Assembly (NCBI GenBank): GCA_934232845.1 | Contig: CAKQGD010000068.1 | Span: forward strand, 1-7,815 | Reading direction: 5' to 3' | Origin: an uncultured Oscillospiraceae bacterium | GTDB lineage: Bacteria > Bacillota > Clostridia > Oscillospirales > Ruminococcaceae | DNA length: 7,815 nucleotides | Shown: positions 1 to 5,758 of the stretch, in pieces | Layout: each line of letters begins with the position of its first letter | Numbering within the stretch: position 1 is the stretch's first letter | Notes under the pieces: model-generated | What the model was told of the DNA's origin: nothing | What the model saw: the letters and a program-made list of their open reading frames with translations, nothing else | The model's database searches: none | Made by a program: the position numbers and the translations under genes

Positions 1-1256
1 GAAGAAATGGCCGCGGCTTTCGTCACGCGCTTGTTAAAGAGCGCCGTCGTCAAAATCGGGAAGAACGCGGCGGCAAATACAGAGGAGCCGAAGTTGCCGA
101 ATGCGACAACAAAGGAACTGTTGCCCAGAGAAAGCACCGTACCGGCAATCGCAAAAATCACAATAAGAATACGGGTATATTTCTGTGCATCCTTGGCGCT
201 CATATTGGGCTTGAAATGGCCCCAGATATCAATCGCGGCAGACTGCGCAATCACCAGCAGCTGCGTGTCTGCGGTGGAAACGCAGGCGGCAACCAGACCG
301 AGAACACCCGCGAGTCCAATCATCTTCGGAACGGCGTTCAGGGCGAGCCACGGCATTACGGCGGAATTGGAGGTAATGTCCGGGTTGATCAGACGGCCAT
401 ACGCAGCCGCAGAATGAACGGACCAGATCATAAATACAGTCACGCAGAACGCGACCATCATGCCTTTGAGCCACTCACGGTTTGATTTGGCAAGAAACGC
501 GCGGGACAGATTGACCGGCGCGGCGCCGATGCCGAGAGCCCACAGCATGATAAAGCCGACCATTGTGCCGAACGGCGCGTTGGCAAGACCGCCGAGCTTG
601 AGAAATTCGGGTGTAGTACCGGCAAGAATCTTCATTGCGGAAAAACCGCCGGCCTTCATAATCACGGTAGGGGCAAAAATCACGCCGAGAGCGACCGCAA
701 TCACGCAGAACAGAATCGTATCCGTCACGGTGACGCTCTTGGCTCCGCCGACCAAACTAAGGAAGGTGACGATCACCACGACGATAATCACCGTCGTATT
801 AAAGGGGATGCCGACGATGGTTTCCAGAATGACGGCGGCGCCGATGGTCTGGCTGACAAAATAAGCGCCGGTGCCCAGCACGGTAATGATCGCGACAATC
901 AGACGAAACGCCTTGCTGTCGAAGCGGTGCTGAAAAAACTCAGCAACCGTCGTCTTACCGAATTTACGGATCTGAGGACCGAAAAACAAAGCGGAAAGGA
1001 GCAGGCCGATCGTAGAGCCCCAGTTCGCCAGACCGTACATGTAGCCGATGGTGTAGGACTGTCCGGGCAGGCCAACCATGCCGACCGCGCTGACCAGCGT
1101 CGCAGTATAAGTACCGGCCAGATAAAGCCATGTCGCACTGCGGTCCATGTTGTTGTAATCTTCCGCATTATCGTCCTTGTCTCTGGTCAGCCATGTGTAT
1201 ACGCAAAGAGCGGCAAGCAATACAATTGTAAAAACAGGAATCAATGAAAATTGCAT
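1..1256 (-). CDS. Sodium:solute symporter (SSS family), 3' end outside window
   Basis: A cation-coupled carrier of the inner membrane that would import an organic solute with Na+. 418 codons are visible and the frame is open to the left edge; SSS proteins usually have about 450-550 residues, so the last one or two helices are missing. Many hydrophobic spans are seen, starting at residues 2-22 (LIPVFTIVLLAALCVYTWL), then around 43-62, 77-95, 117-145, 153-170 and 178-200. A segment GIGAAPVNLSRAFLAKS at about 242-258 and VSTADTQLL at about 326-334 are typical; the adjacent Ser327-Thr328 lie where PutP and vSGLT carry Na+-site hydroxyls. The start ATG (1254-1256) is preceded by GGGAGAAG with about 7 nt spacing. 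The gene lies 92 nt downstream of the microprotein at 1349-1447, presumably in the same transcript. The substrate cannot be read from sequence; a PanF/monocarboxylate-like carrier is one possibility. Confidence 0.93.
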   Translation of the reverse strand, partial: MQFSLIPVFTIVLLAALCVYTWLTRDKDDNAEDYNNMDRSATWLYLAGTYTATLVSAVGMVGLPGQSYTIGYMYGLANWGSTIGLLLSALFFGPQIRKFGKTTVAEFFQHRFDSKAFRLIVAIITVLGTGAYFVSQTIGAAVILETIVGIPFNTTVIIVVVIVTFLSLVGGAKSVTVTDTILFCVIAVALGVIFAPTVIMKAGGFSAMKILAGTTPEFLKLGGLANAPFGTMVGFIMLWALGIGAAPVNLSRAFLAKSNREWLKGMMVAFCVTVFMIWSVHSAAAYGRLINPDITSNSAVMPWLALNAVPKMIGLAGVLGLVAACVSTADTQLLVIAQSAAIDIWGHFKPNMSAKDAQKYTRILIVIFAIAGTVLSLGNSSFVVAFGNFGSSVFAAAFFPILTTALFNKRVTKAAAIS

Positions 1257-1348
1257 AGTCTACTTCTCCCTTTTTAATTTTTTCTTTTAACAGGAAAAAC
1301 GAATGTAAAAGTCAAAGGGGACTGCGCATAATCACAAGAATTGTTCTA

Positions 1349-1447
1349 TCAAATTTTGTGATTTTTGATCATCCAAATCGCGGTAACGCCGAAAAATACA
1401 AACTGCGCCAGATACAAAAGACCCATACCGATAAATGTTACGTTCAT
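1349..1447 (-). CDS. Small single-span membrane protein, 32 aa, upstream of the symporter
   Basis: A short reading frame of 32 codons plus TGA. It begins MNVTFIGMGLLYLAQF, continues as one hydrophobic helix through VFFGVTAIW and ends MIKNHKI, so it looks like one transmembrane span (about residues 4-26) with a basic C-terminus expected on the cytoplasmic side. The strongest evidence that it is translated is the ribosome binding site AAAGGAGGACAAAA directly before the ATG (1445-1447), one of the best in the window. It precedes the SSS symporter by 92 nt on the same strand. Small one-helix subunits encoded beside Na+-coupled transporters are known (for example MetS with MetP in Corynebacterium), so a stabilising or regulatory subunit of the symporter is likely, though this is inference from position. 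I cannot assign it to a named family by sequence. Confidence 0.78.
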   Translation of the reverse strand: MNVTFIGMGLLYLAQFVFFGVTAIWMIKNHKI

Positions 1448-1501
1448 TTTTGTCCTCCTTTTTTTGATGCGAATTTGTTTATATCCAAAAAGAGGAAATC
1501 C

Positions 1502-1597
1502 GTTTCTCCGAAAATCGTGTGCCGTTGGAGTGTATTAACCTTTCCGAGAAGCGGAAAGGTTATTTTTTTTAAAAAAAATACGATTTTCGAAGGAAAC
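1502..1597. repeat. Nested inverted repeat, about 96 bp, between permease and microprotein
   Basis: The outer arms are CGAAAATCGT (1509-1518) and ACGATTTTCG (1580-1589), a perfect 10 bp pair. They extend outward to GTTTCTC (1502-1508) and AAGGAAAC (1590-1597) with one or two bulged bases. Inside lies a second perfect 11 bp pair, TAACCTTTCCG (1536-1546) and CGGAAAGGTTA (1552-1562), with a 5-nt loop, then T8A8 (1563-1578). It sits in the 178-nt gap 3' of the SLC13 permease gene and 5' of the microprotein gene. It could be a structured leader of the microprotein-symporter transcript, a stabilising or processing element between two operon segments, or a small miniature element. No target duplication is seen. 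Confidence 0.7.
1536..1570 (+). terminator. Terminator-like hairpin facing the plus strand
   Basis: An 11 bp stem (TAACCTTTCCG / CGGAAAGGTTA, loop AGAAG) is followed on the plus strand by A and then eight T (1563-1570), the form of an intrinsic terminator. No plus-strand gene precedes it, so it would end only antisense transcription running against the permease-microprotein-symporter direction. On the minus strand the stem is followed by AATACAC, not a U-tract, so it should not terminate the genes actually encoded here. Confidence 0.35.
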
Positions 1598-1625
1598 AGA
1601 TCTCGTCCGACCGAAAAAAGAGTTC

Positions 1626-2921
1626 TCAGGCGGGTGCAAAGCCGAATACAATCGGGCAAAGAACCACCGTGATCAAAACCCAAATGAGATTGATCGGCGT
1701 ACCGATCTTTAAAAAGTCGCTGAAGCGGTATCCTCCCTGAAGCGTCATACTGACTGCGGTGCCGCCGATCGGCGTGGCCGCCGTCAGGTTGCTGGCCACC
1801 GCAATCGCCATCATAAAGGCATAGGGCGCTGCTCCAAGCTCTGCGGCAATCAAAATATAAATCGGCGCCATCATCGCGGCGGTCGCTGTGTTGGACATGA
1901 TATTGGTCAAAACTGCGATCACAATCACGCAGCCCGCCATCTGGAGCCACAGATTATTGCCCACAAGATCGACTACGACTTTGGCCACCAGCTCGCCTGC
2001 GCCGGAATCATTCATCGCGGCGGCGATACCCTGTGCAAAAGCCATGATAAAGACGGTGTTCCAATCCATACGCTGAAATGCGCCCTTGAAAGTGACACAG
2101 CCGGTGAGAATCACTACCGACGCGCCGATAATCGCAACAATCGCGGTGTTCCAAAGATTGAATACGAAACCGACGACGCAGAAAACCATGACGCCGATGG
2201 CGATCCATGTCTTTGCGGTGGGCTTGAAATTCTCGACCTCGGAGGTGTCCACCTCCTGCACATTGTCCTCGAAATCGAGGACCTTCTTTTCCAACTTGTA
2301 GCCGATGGTGGTCATGTACAAAATCAGAGCGAGAAAGCTGGGCACGGCGACCGGAACAAAGTCAAACATCGAAAGAAGCGGAAGCCCCTGCGCCTCCAAA
2401 ATAGAGTTGACCATCGGCTGCGAGGTCGAACCGATCAGGGTGCAGGTACCGCCGATCGAGACTGCAAAGCCCAGCGGCATCAGCAGGTTTTTATTCTTCA
2501 GCTTTCCTTTCGAGGTCGCAACCATGGAACCGATCAGCGGAATGAACATCGCCACGGTAGCGGTATTGGACAGAAACGCCGAAAGCGTTCCGGCCATCAG
2601 CATGATGACCGCCATCACCGCGCGTTCATTCTGAGCAAATTTGGATTTCATAATCGTGCGGCCGATCATTGTGACGGCCCCCGTCTGAAACATTGCGTCG
2701 CCGACTACGATCATTCCCATGACCATGATCGTCAGCGAACTGGACCATCCGGAATAGACCTTAGAAACAGGCATACATCCCATGATTCCGAGGACAATCG
2801 AGGAAATCATGGCCACAAGTCCAACCGGAAGTTTGTCCGAAGCAAAAAGAACCAGTGTCAGTGCAATTATAATCAGCGTCATAGATTCGACGCCAACAGC
2901 TGCCGTAATAGCGGATAACAT
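1626..2921 (-). CDS. SLC13/DASS-type permease (ion transporter superfamily)
   Basis: A 431-residue inner-membrane carrier of the divalent anion:Na+ symporter / ArsB-NhaD type, expected to import a carboxylate or related anion with Na+. It shows the internal duplication of this fold: FLSNTATVAMFIPL at about 117-130 and IMSNTATAAMMAPI at about 341-354 are the two SNT motifs that shape the Na+ and substrate sites. Each is followed by a glycine-rich hairpin, GGTCTLIGST (about 157-166) and TAATPIGGTAV (about 380-390). A charged cytoplasmic or external loop (about 210-236) separates the halves. Length is normal for the family. The start at 2921 is chosen because AGGGGGA lies about 5 nt upstream; the internal Met14 has no such site. 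It is 107 nt downstream of the CoA-transferase on the same strand and probably cotranscribed. Family assignment is firm, substrate unknown; the loss of the usual Pro-Asn after the IGST motif argues against a plain copy of a characterised dicarboxylate carrier. Confidence 0.92.
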   Translation of the reverse strand: MLSAITAAVGVESMTLIIIALTLVLFASDKLPVGLVAMISSIVLGIMGCMPVSKVYSGWSSSLTIMVMGMIVVGDAMFQTGAVTMIGRTIMKSKFAQNERAVMAVIMLMAGTLSAFLSNTATVAMFIPLIGSMVATSKGKLKNKNLLMPLGFAVSIGGTCTLIGSTSQPMVNSILEAQGLPLLSMFDFVPVAVPSFLALILYMTTIGYKLEKKVLDFEDNVQEVDTSEVENFKPTAKTWIAIGVMVFCVVGFVFNLWNTAIVAIIGASVVILTGCVTFKGAFQRMDWNTVFIMAFAQGIAAAMNDSGAGELVAKVVVDLVGNNLWLQMAGCVIVIAVLTNIMSNTATAAMMAPIYILIAAELGAAPYAFMMAIAVASNLTAATPIGGTAVSMTLQGGYRFSDFLKIGTPINLIWVLITVVLCPIVFGFAPA

Positions 2922-2936
2922 AAAATCCCCCTAACA

Positions 2937-2967
2937 AAAATTTATAATGAATCAGATTATAAATTTT
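2937..2967. promoter_or_regulatory. AT-only 12 bp inverted repeat upstream of the permease gene
   Basis: AAAATTTATAAT (2937-2948) and ATTATAAATTTT (2956-2967) form a perfect 12 bp pair around GAATCAG. It lies directly upstream of the permease ribosome binding site, in the 107-nt gap after the CoA-transferase gene. On the minus strand it contains a perfect TATAAT (2961-2956), but no acceptable -35 hexamer is found 16-18 nt away. It may be an operator with an internal promoter, or a weak hairpin in the intercistronic mRNA; a GC-free stem is a poor terminator although a short U-run follows it. Confidence 0.4.
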
Positions 2968-3028
2968 CGGCTTTTCGGCACTGTTTCCTTCTGGGTTTTA
3001 TGAATCAATCAAATTGCCAAAGGACAAA

Positions 3029-4216
3029 TCAGATAATGTTATTTTTCTCCATCTCTTGGATTTCCTCATCGGACAAGCCAAGCAGATCATGATAGATTTT
3101 GTGGTTAAACTCGCCGAGCTCCCCGCCGACCCACTTGATTTCTCCCGGCGTACCGGACATCTTAGGAACGACGTTCTGCATCTTGATGCGGCCGAATTTT
3201 TTTGTGTCAATTTCGACAATATCGTTGCGGAACGCAAACTGCGGATCTTTGACAATATCTTCGACATTGTAAATACGGCTGTTGGGGATATCGTCCCCAA
3301 GCGCTTCAAGACATTCGTCAATCGTATGCTGCAGCGCCCACTCGGCAAAGACGTTGTTGATCTCCTCGCGGTGCGCAGTGCGGCCGGTGCCGGTTTTATA
3401 TTTCTCCACCTCATTCATGTCGGGGCGGCCGATCTTTTCCATACAGGTGCGGTACAGCTTGTCTCCCGAAACGGAAAGCGCCAGATACTTGCCGTCCTTC
3501 GTACGGAAATGACCGGAGGGAACGGTTACTGTGGTGCCGTTGCCGATGCGGGTGCGGATCGTACCATCAATGGAATACTCCGCAATAATGGACTCCTGCA
3601 GGCGAAGAATCGATTCCGTCAGACAGCAGTCTATCATCTGTCCCTCTCCGGAGCCGTTTATGTCGCGGTTATAAATTGCGAACATCGTAGCCATGCAGCC
3701 AAACATCGCGGTATAAAAATCCGCGACCGAGATGCCGGGCTTGACGGGAGGCGTGTCAGGGTATCCGGTCACTTCAAGAAAGCCGCCCTGCGCGAGTCCC
3801 ATGCGGTCAAAGCCGGGCTTGTGGGAATACGGCCCCGTCGTGCCGTAGCCCGAGGCTACCGTATAAATCAGGCGGGGATTGCGCTTGTGCATCTCTTCCC
3901 AGGTAAAGCCAAGCTTTTTAAAAACGCCCGGGCGAAAATTCTCAATCAGAACATCCGCGTCCTCGATCAGTCTCCAGAGAATTTCCTTGCCCTTGGGGTC
4001 TTTGAGATTCAGAGTGATATTCTGTTTGTTGCGGGCCTCAATTGCATACCAAAGATCTTTTATACGCCCCATTCCACGGATCATATCGCCCGTTCCGGGC
4101 TGCTCTACCTTGATGACGCGGGCACCGAAATCCGCAAGCATACTGCCGCACCACGGTCCGGCAATGATGTTGCCGACTTCGACGACTTTCAGTCCTTCCA
4201 AAGCCTGTTTGGACAT
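3029..4216 (-). CDS. CaiB/BaiF family type III CoA-transferase
   Basis: A cytoplasmic family III CoA-transferase of 395 residues that moves CoA between carboxylic acids without a ping-pong free intermediate. The N-terminal Rossmann part shows LKVVEVGNIIAGPWCGSMLADFGARVIKVE split around the usual AGP motif (about residues 19-21), then PGTGDMIR, NLKDPKGKE, VLIENFRPGV and GFTWEEMHKRNPRLIY, all close to formyl-CoA transferase. The catalytic aspartate (Asp169 in Oxalobacter Frc) aligns with Asp166 in KPGISVADFYTAMFG, after VTGYPDTPP. The ATG at 4214-4216 is preferred because GGAGGA lies 6 nt upstream; an in-frame GTG two codons earlier abuts that site. The gene is first in the leftward unit with the SLC13 permease behind it, so it probably activates the imported acid. 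Acyl substrates vary widely in this family (oxalate, carnitine, bile acids, succinate-type donors), so none is assigned. Confidence 0.95.
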   Translation of the reverse strand: MSKQALEGLKVVEVGNIIAGPWCGSMLADFGARVIKVEQPGTGDMIRGMGRIKDLWYAIEARNKQNITLNLKDPKGKEILWRLIEDADVLIENFRPGVFKKLGFTWEEMHKRNPRLIYTVASGYGTTGPYSHKPGFDRMGLAQGGFLEVTGYPDTPPVKPGISVADFYTAMFGCMATMFAIYNRDINGSGEGQMIDCCLTESILRLQESIIAEYSIDGTIRTRIGNGTTVTVPSGHFRTKDGKYLALSVSGDKLYRTCMEKIGRPDMNEVEKYKTGTGRTAHREEINNVFAEWALQHTIDECLEALGDDIPNSRIYNVEDIVKDPQFAFRNDIVEIDTKKFGRIKMQNVVPKMSGTPGEIKWVGGELGEFNHKIYHDLLGLSDEEIQEMEKNNII

Positions 4217-4265
4217 GAACACTCCTCCAATTTGTAGGATATGGTCTATTTGTGTCTTTTCGAAT

Positions 4266-4279
4266 TGAAAATCAGCAGC
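4266..4279. repeat. 14-bp sequence shared with the dehydrogenase leader (copy 1)
   Basis: TGAAAATCAGCAGC here is identical to 5700-5713. In this copy it falls at about +4 to +17 of the predicted CoA-transferase transcript, read there as the reverse complement. See the second copy for the comparison. Confidence 0.5.
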
Positions 4280-4288
4280 TTTGGTTTT

Positions 4289-4317
4289 ATTATAGAGGGC
4301 GCTTTGACGGCTTTCAT
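4289..4317 (-). promoter_or_regulatory. Predicted promoter of the CoA-transferase gene
   Basis: On the minus strand a perfect -10 TATAAT (4294-4289) lies 17 nt downstream of ATGAAA (4317-4312), a 4-of-6 match to the -35 consensus. Transcription would start near 4282, giving a leader of about 65 nt. A consensus -10 with an imperfect -35 and a LysR-type box at about -63 fits an activator-dependent promoter. Confidence 0.6.
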
Positions 4318-4331
4318 TCTCAAAACGAGCC

Positions 4332-4359
4332 GAATTATTCGCATTTATGTAAATAATTC
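4332..4359. promoter_or_regulatory. Candidate LysR-type operator upstream of the CoA-transferase
   Basis: GAATTATT (4332-4339) and AATAATTC (4352-4359) are a perfect 8 bp inverted repeat with a 12-nt spacer, and contain the T-N11-A core typical of LysR sites (T4339, A4351). The centre is about 63 bp upstream of the predicted start at 4282, where LysR regulators usually place their recognition site. A further GAATTATT copy is at 4410-4417. The likely binder is the adjacent LysR protein (inference). Confidence 0.5.
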
Positions 4360-4481
4360 AGATTTACAATCACTCTTCCTCTTTCTTTACAAAACTTTTC
4401 TTGTTTTATGAATTATTTTTAAACTAATGTGTAATTATCACAATGTCTGCTTTAAAAGTGAAAAATATTGATTAAATTGAC

Positions 4482-4519
4482 AAAAAAATATCAGGTCCTT
4501 TTTCCAAAAGGACCTGATA
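4482..4519 (-). terminator. Intrinsic terminator of the LysR-type regulator gene
   Basis: A perfect 14 bp stem, TATCAGGTCCTTTT (4489-4502) with AAAAGGACCTGATA (4506-4519), has a 3-nt loop. On the minus strand it is followed at once by seven T (4488-4482). It starts 12 nt after the LysR stop codon and separates that gene from the CoA-transferase unit. Confidence 0.93.
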
Positions 4520-4530
4520 CTTTGTATTCT

Positions 4531-5424
4531 CTACAACTCAGCGGAGTAATTCTTATAATAAGTAAGAAGAAACGATTTAAACGCCTTTGCATGCGAAGAA
4601 AGCTCTTTTCCCTTTTTCCAAAAGATCGCCTGTACCCTTGGATGCACCGGCTTGACAATGTCAATGAAATGAAGCCCATTGAGGTGAACGGACTTTGAAC
4701 CCGCGGCCGTCGTGAGAGCAATTCCCACCCGGTCCTTTACCAGCTTGGCCCGCAGAGAGTAATCTCCCTCCACCACAATATTGGGCTGAAAGCCGGCCAG
4801 TTCACACAGCGTGTCAAAATAACGCCGGGAGGAAAAGGATTTGGACAGAGCGACAAACGGCTCGCCGCTCGCCTCAATGAGGGAAATTTCCTTTCGCTGC
4901 GCAAGAGGATGTCCTTCATAAACGGCCAGCATCGGTTTGTCGTTCGGAATCAGTATCGCATATTCGTAATTCTCGGGCGGGATATCCGCCAGCGCCGTGA
5001 TAATAAAATCGCAGTTGACCGTTTGTTCCATATTGGCAAGACGGTCCACACTCATGGTTCGGTGATTAAAAAGAACCTTGGGGTTTTTCATAATAAATTC
5101 GGAAAACGGATCTTCCCACAAAACGTGGGTGGAGGTCACGACATTCAAGGTGTTTTCAACGGCAAGCTCCGTTTTTTTCAGTTCGGCACAAGCACGGTCG
5201 AGTTCGTCGAGAATTCTCTGCACGTGTACATAAAATTTCTTTCCGCTCTCGTTGAGACGAATGTTTCTCCCCACACGGTCAAACAACTGCACCCCCAGCT
5301 CAGACTCAAGCCGGCTGATCGCGGCGCTGAGCGCGGAAGGAGAAATGTACAGTTCTGTCGCGGTCTGATATAAATGCTCCCGTTCGGCCAGCGCACGGAA
5401 ATAGGATAGCTGCAGCAATTTCAT
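4531..5424 (-). CDS. LysR-type transcriptional regulator
   Basis: A 297-residue DNA-binding regulator of standard LysR length. The N-terminal winged helix-turn-helix covers about residues 1-60, with the recognition region TATELYISPSALSAAISRLE (21-40) followed by ELGVQLFDRVGRNIRLNESG. A linker helix (about 62-88, rich in charged residues) leads to the effector-binding domain from about 90, with the second subdomain near 160-270 (MLAVYEGHPLA, VALSKSF, VGIALTTAAG). The ATG at 5422-5424 has GGGGAGGGGA a few nt upstream. It lies between the leftward CoA-transferase/permease unit and the divergent dehydrogenase/thiolase unit, and has its own terminator, so it is probably the local regulator answering to the imported acid or its CoA ester. 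The ligand is not predictable. Confidence in the family is very high; the target set is inference. Confidence 0.96.
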   Translation of the reverse strand: MKLLQLSYFRALAEREHLYQTATELYISPSALSAAISRLESELGVQLFDRVGRNIRLNESGKKFYVHVQRILDELDRACAELKKTELAVENTLNVVTSTHVLWEDPFSEFIMKNPKVLFNHRTMSVDRLANMEQTVNCDFIITALADIPPENYEYAILIPNDKPMLAVYEGHPLAQRKEISLIEASGEPFVALSKSFSSRRYFDTLCELAGFQPNIVVEGDYSLRAKLVKDRVGIALTTAAGSKSVHLNGLHFIDIVKPVHPRVQAIFWKKGKELSSHAKAFKSFLLTYYKNYSAEL

Positions 5425-5456
5425 CTAAATCCCCTCCCCATTCATGCTTTTCTCAT

Positions 5457-5485
5457 ATTTTATCCTATCACACCAATTAATGCAA
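5457..5485 (-). promoter_or_regulatory. Candidate promoter of the LysR-type regulator gene
   Basis: On the minus strand TTGCAT (5485-5480) and TAAAAT (5462-5457) are 17 nt apart; the -10 matches 5 of 6 positions, the -35 only 3 of 6. The start would be near 5450, about 25 nt before the ATG. Confidence 0.4.
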
Positions 5486-5495
5486 TATGGCCGTT

Positions 5496-5511
5496 TGACA
5501 ACCTTTTGTCA
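5496..5511. promoter_or_regulatory. Palindrome upstream of the LysR promoter
   Basis: TGACAA-CCTT-TTGTCA is a perfect 6 bp inverted repeat with a 4-nt spacer. Its centre is about 53 bp upstream of the predicted LysR start. It lacks a symmetric T-N11-A, so it may belong to a different regulator family or be incidental. Confidence 0.3.
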
Positions 5512-5588
5512 TTTTACCTCATTTCTTTTCTTTTGATATTGAATTTTAGAGATTTTTAACAAATCATTCGCTTTGCAGTTGACATTCT

Positions 5589-5610
5589 ACGATTTCTTCT
5601 TTGGAATCGT
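5589..5610. promoter_or_regulatory. Candidate LysR-type box in the divergent region
   Basis: ACGATT (5589-5594) and AATCGT (5605-5610) are inverted around a 10-nt spacer and include T-N11-A (T5593 with A5605). A third half-site ACGATT occurs at 5643-5648 inside GAACGATT, itself inverted to AATCGTTC (5605-5612). This gives a pattern of three related half-sites between the two divergent promoters. Confidence 0.35.
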
Positions 5611-5659
5611 TCTATTTCTGTGAATTATACTTTTTGAAACGAACGATTTGAAAAAAACC

Positions 5660-5674
5660 TGATAATTGTTATCA
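5660..5674. promoter_or_regulatory. Perfect palindrome overlapping the dehydrogenase -35
   Basis: TGATAATTGTTATCA is a perfect 15-bp palindrome (6 bp arms, TTG centre) that covers the -35 hexamer of the predicted dehydrogenase promoter, a repressor position. It differs at one base from the 7-1-7 Fur box TGATAATnATTATCA described for Bacillus subtilis. The resemblance may be accidental, since nothing else here points to iron. Confidence 0.4.
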
Positions 5675-5694
5675 CAGATTTTCAATGCTATGAT
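5666..5694 (+). promoter_or_regulatory. Predicted promoter of the dehydrogenase-thiolase unit
   Basis: TTGTTA (5666-5671, 4 of 6) and TATGAT (5689-5694, 5 of 6) are separated by 17 nt, and the -10 is preceded by TGC, an extended -10. The start would be near 5701, with a leader of about 65 nt. The -10 is also flanked by GATTTTCA (5677-5684) and its inverse TGAAAATC (5700-5707). Confidence 0.6.
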
Positions 5695-5699
5695 AAAGA

Positions 5700-5713
5700 T
5701 GAAAATCAGCAGC
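5700..5713. repeat. 14-bp sequence shared with the CoA-transferase leader (copy 2)
   Basis: TGAAAATCAGCAGC is identical to 4266-4279. Here it falls at the first bases of the predicted dehydrogenase transcript, in the opposite orientation relative to transcription from copy 1. Its first eight bases are the inverse of 5677-5684 on the other side of the -10. Confidence 0.5.
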
Positions 5714-5758
5714 GGAGAATTGAAACAAAACCACTTTGATCAATCAGAAGGAGTTTTG

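Larger units (their letters stand above)
4217..4530. other. AT-rich control region between CoA-transferase and LysR gene
   Basis: A 314-nt stretch without a credible gene. From right to left it holds the LysR terminator, an imperfect palindrome TGTGTAATTATCACA (4428-4442), a lone half-site GAATTATT (4410-4417), the candidate LysR box (4332-4359), the CoA-transferase promoter (4289-4317), a 14-bp sequence shared with the dehydrogenase leader (4266-4279) and the CoA-transferase ribosome binding site. Confidence 0.7.

Noticed and set aside
7..864. Plus-strand open frames of 134-136 codons
   Set aside because: They lie opposite the SSS symporter, whose minus-strand translation is continuous and motif-bearing.
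1444..1950. 168-codon minus-strand frame overlapping the end of the permease gene
   Set aside because: Mostly a different frame of the permease gene extending into the inverted-repeat gap; no domain and no ribosome binding site.
2948..3004. 18-codon plus-strand frame (MNQIINFRLF...)
   Set aside because: No ribosome binding site, and it lies in the AT-rich repeat and intergenic gap of leftward genes.
3014..4237. 407-codon plus-strand open frame
   Set aside because: It is antisense to the whole CoA-transferase, which has clear family motifs and a ribosome binding site; the antisense translation has no recognisable domain and no good ribosome binding site. Long antisense frames are common opposite such genes.
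4428..4442. CRP-like imperfect palindrome TGTGTAATTATCACA
   Set aside because: The spacing is one base short of the CRP pattern, CRP control of this type is not expected in a Firmicute, and it lies about 150 bp upstream of the predicted start.
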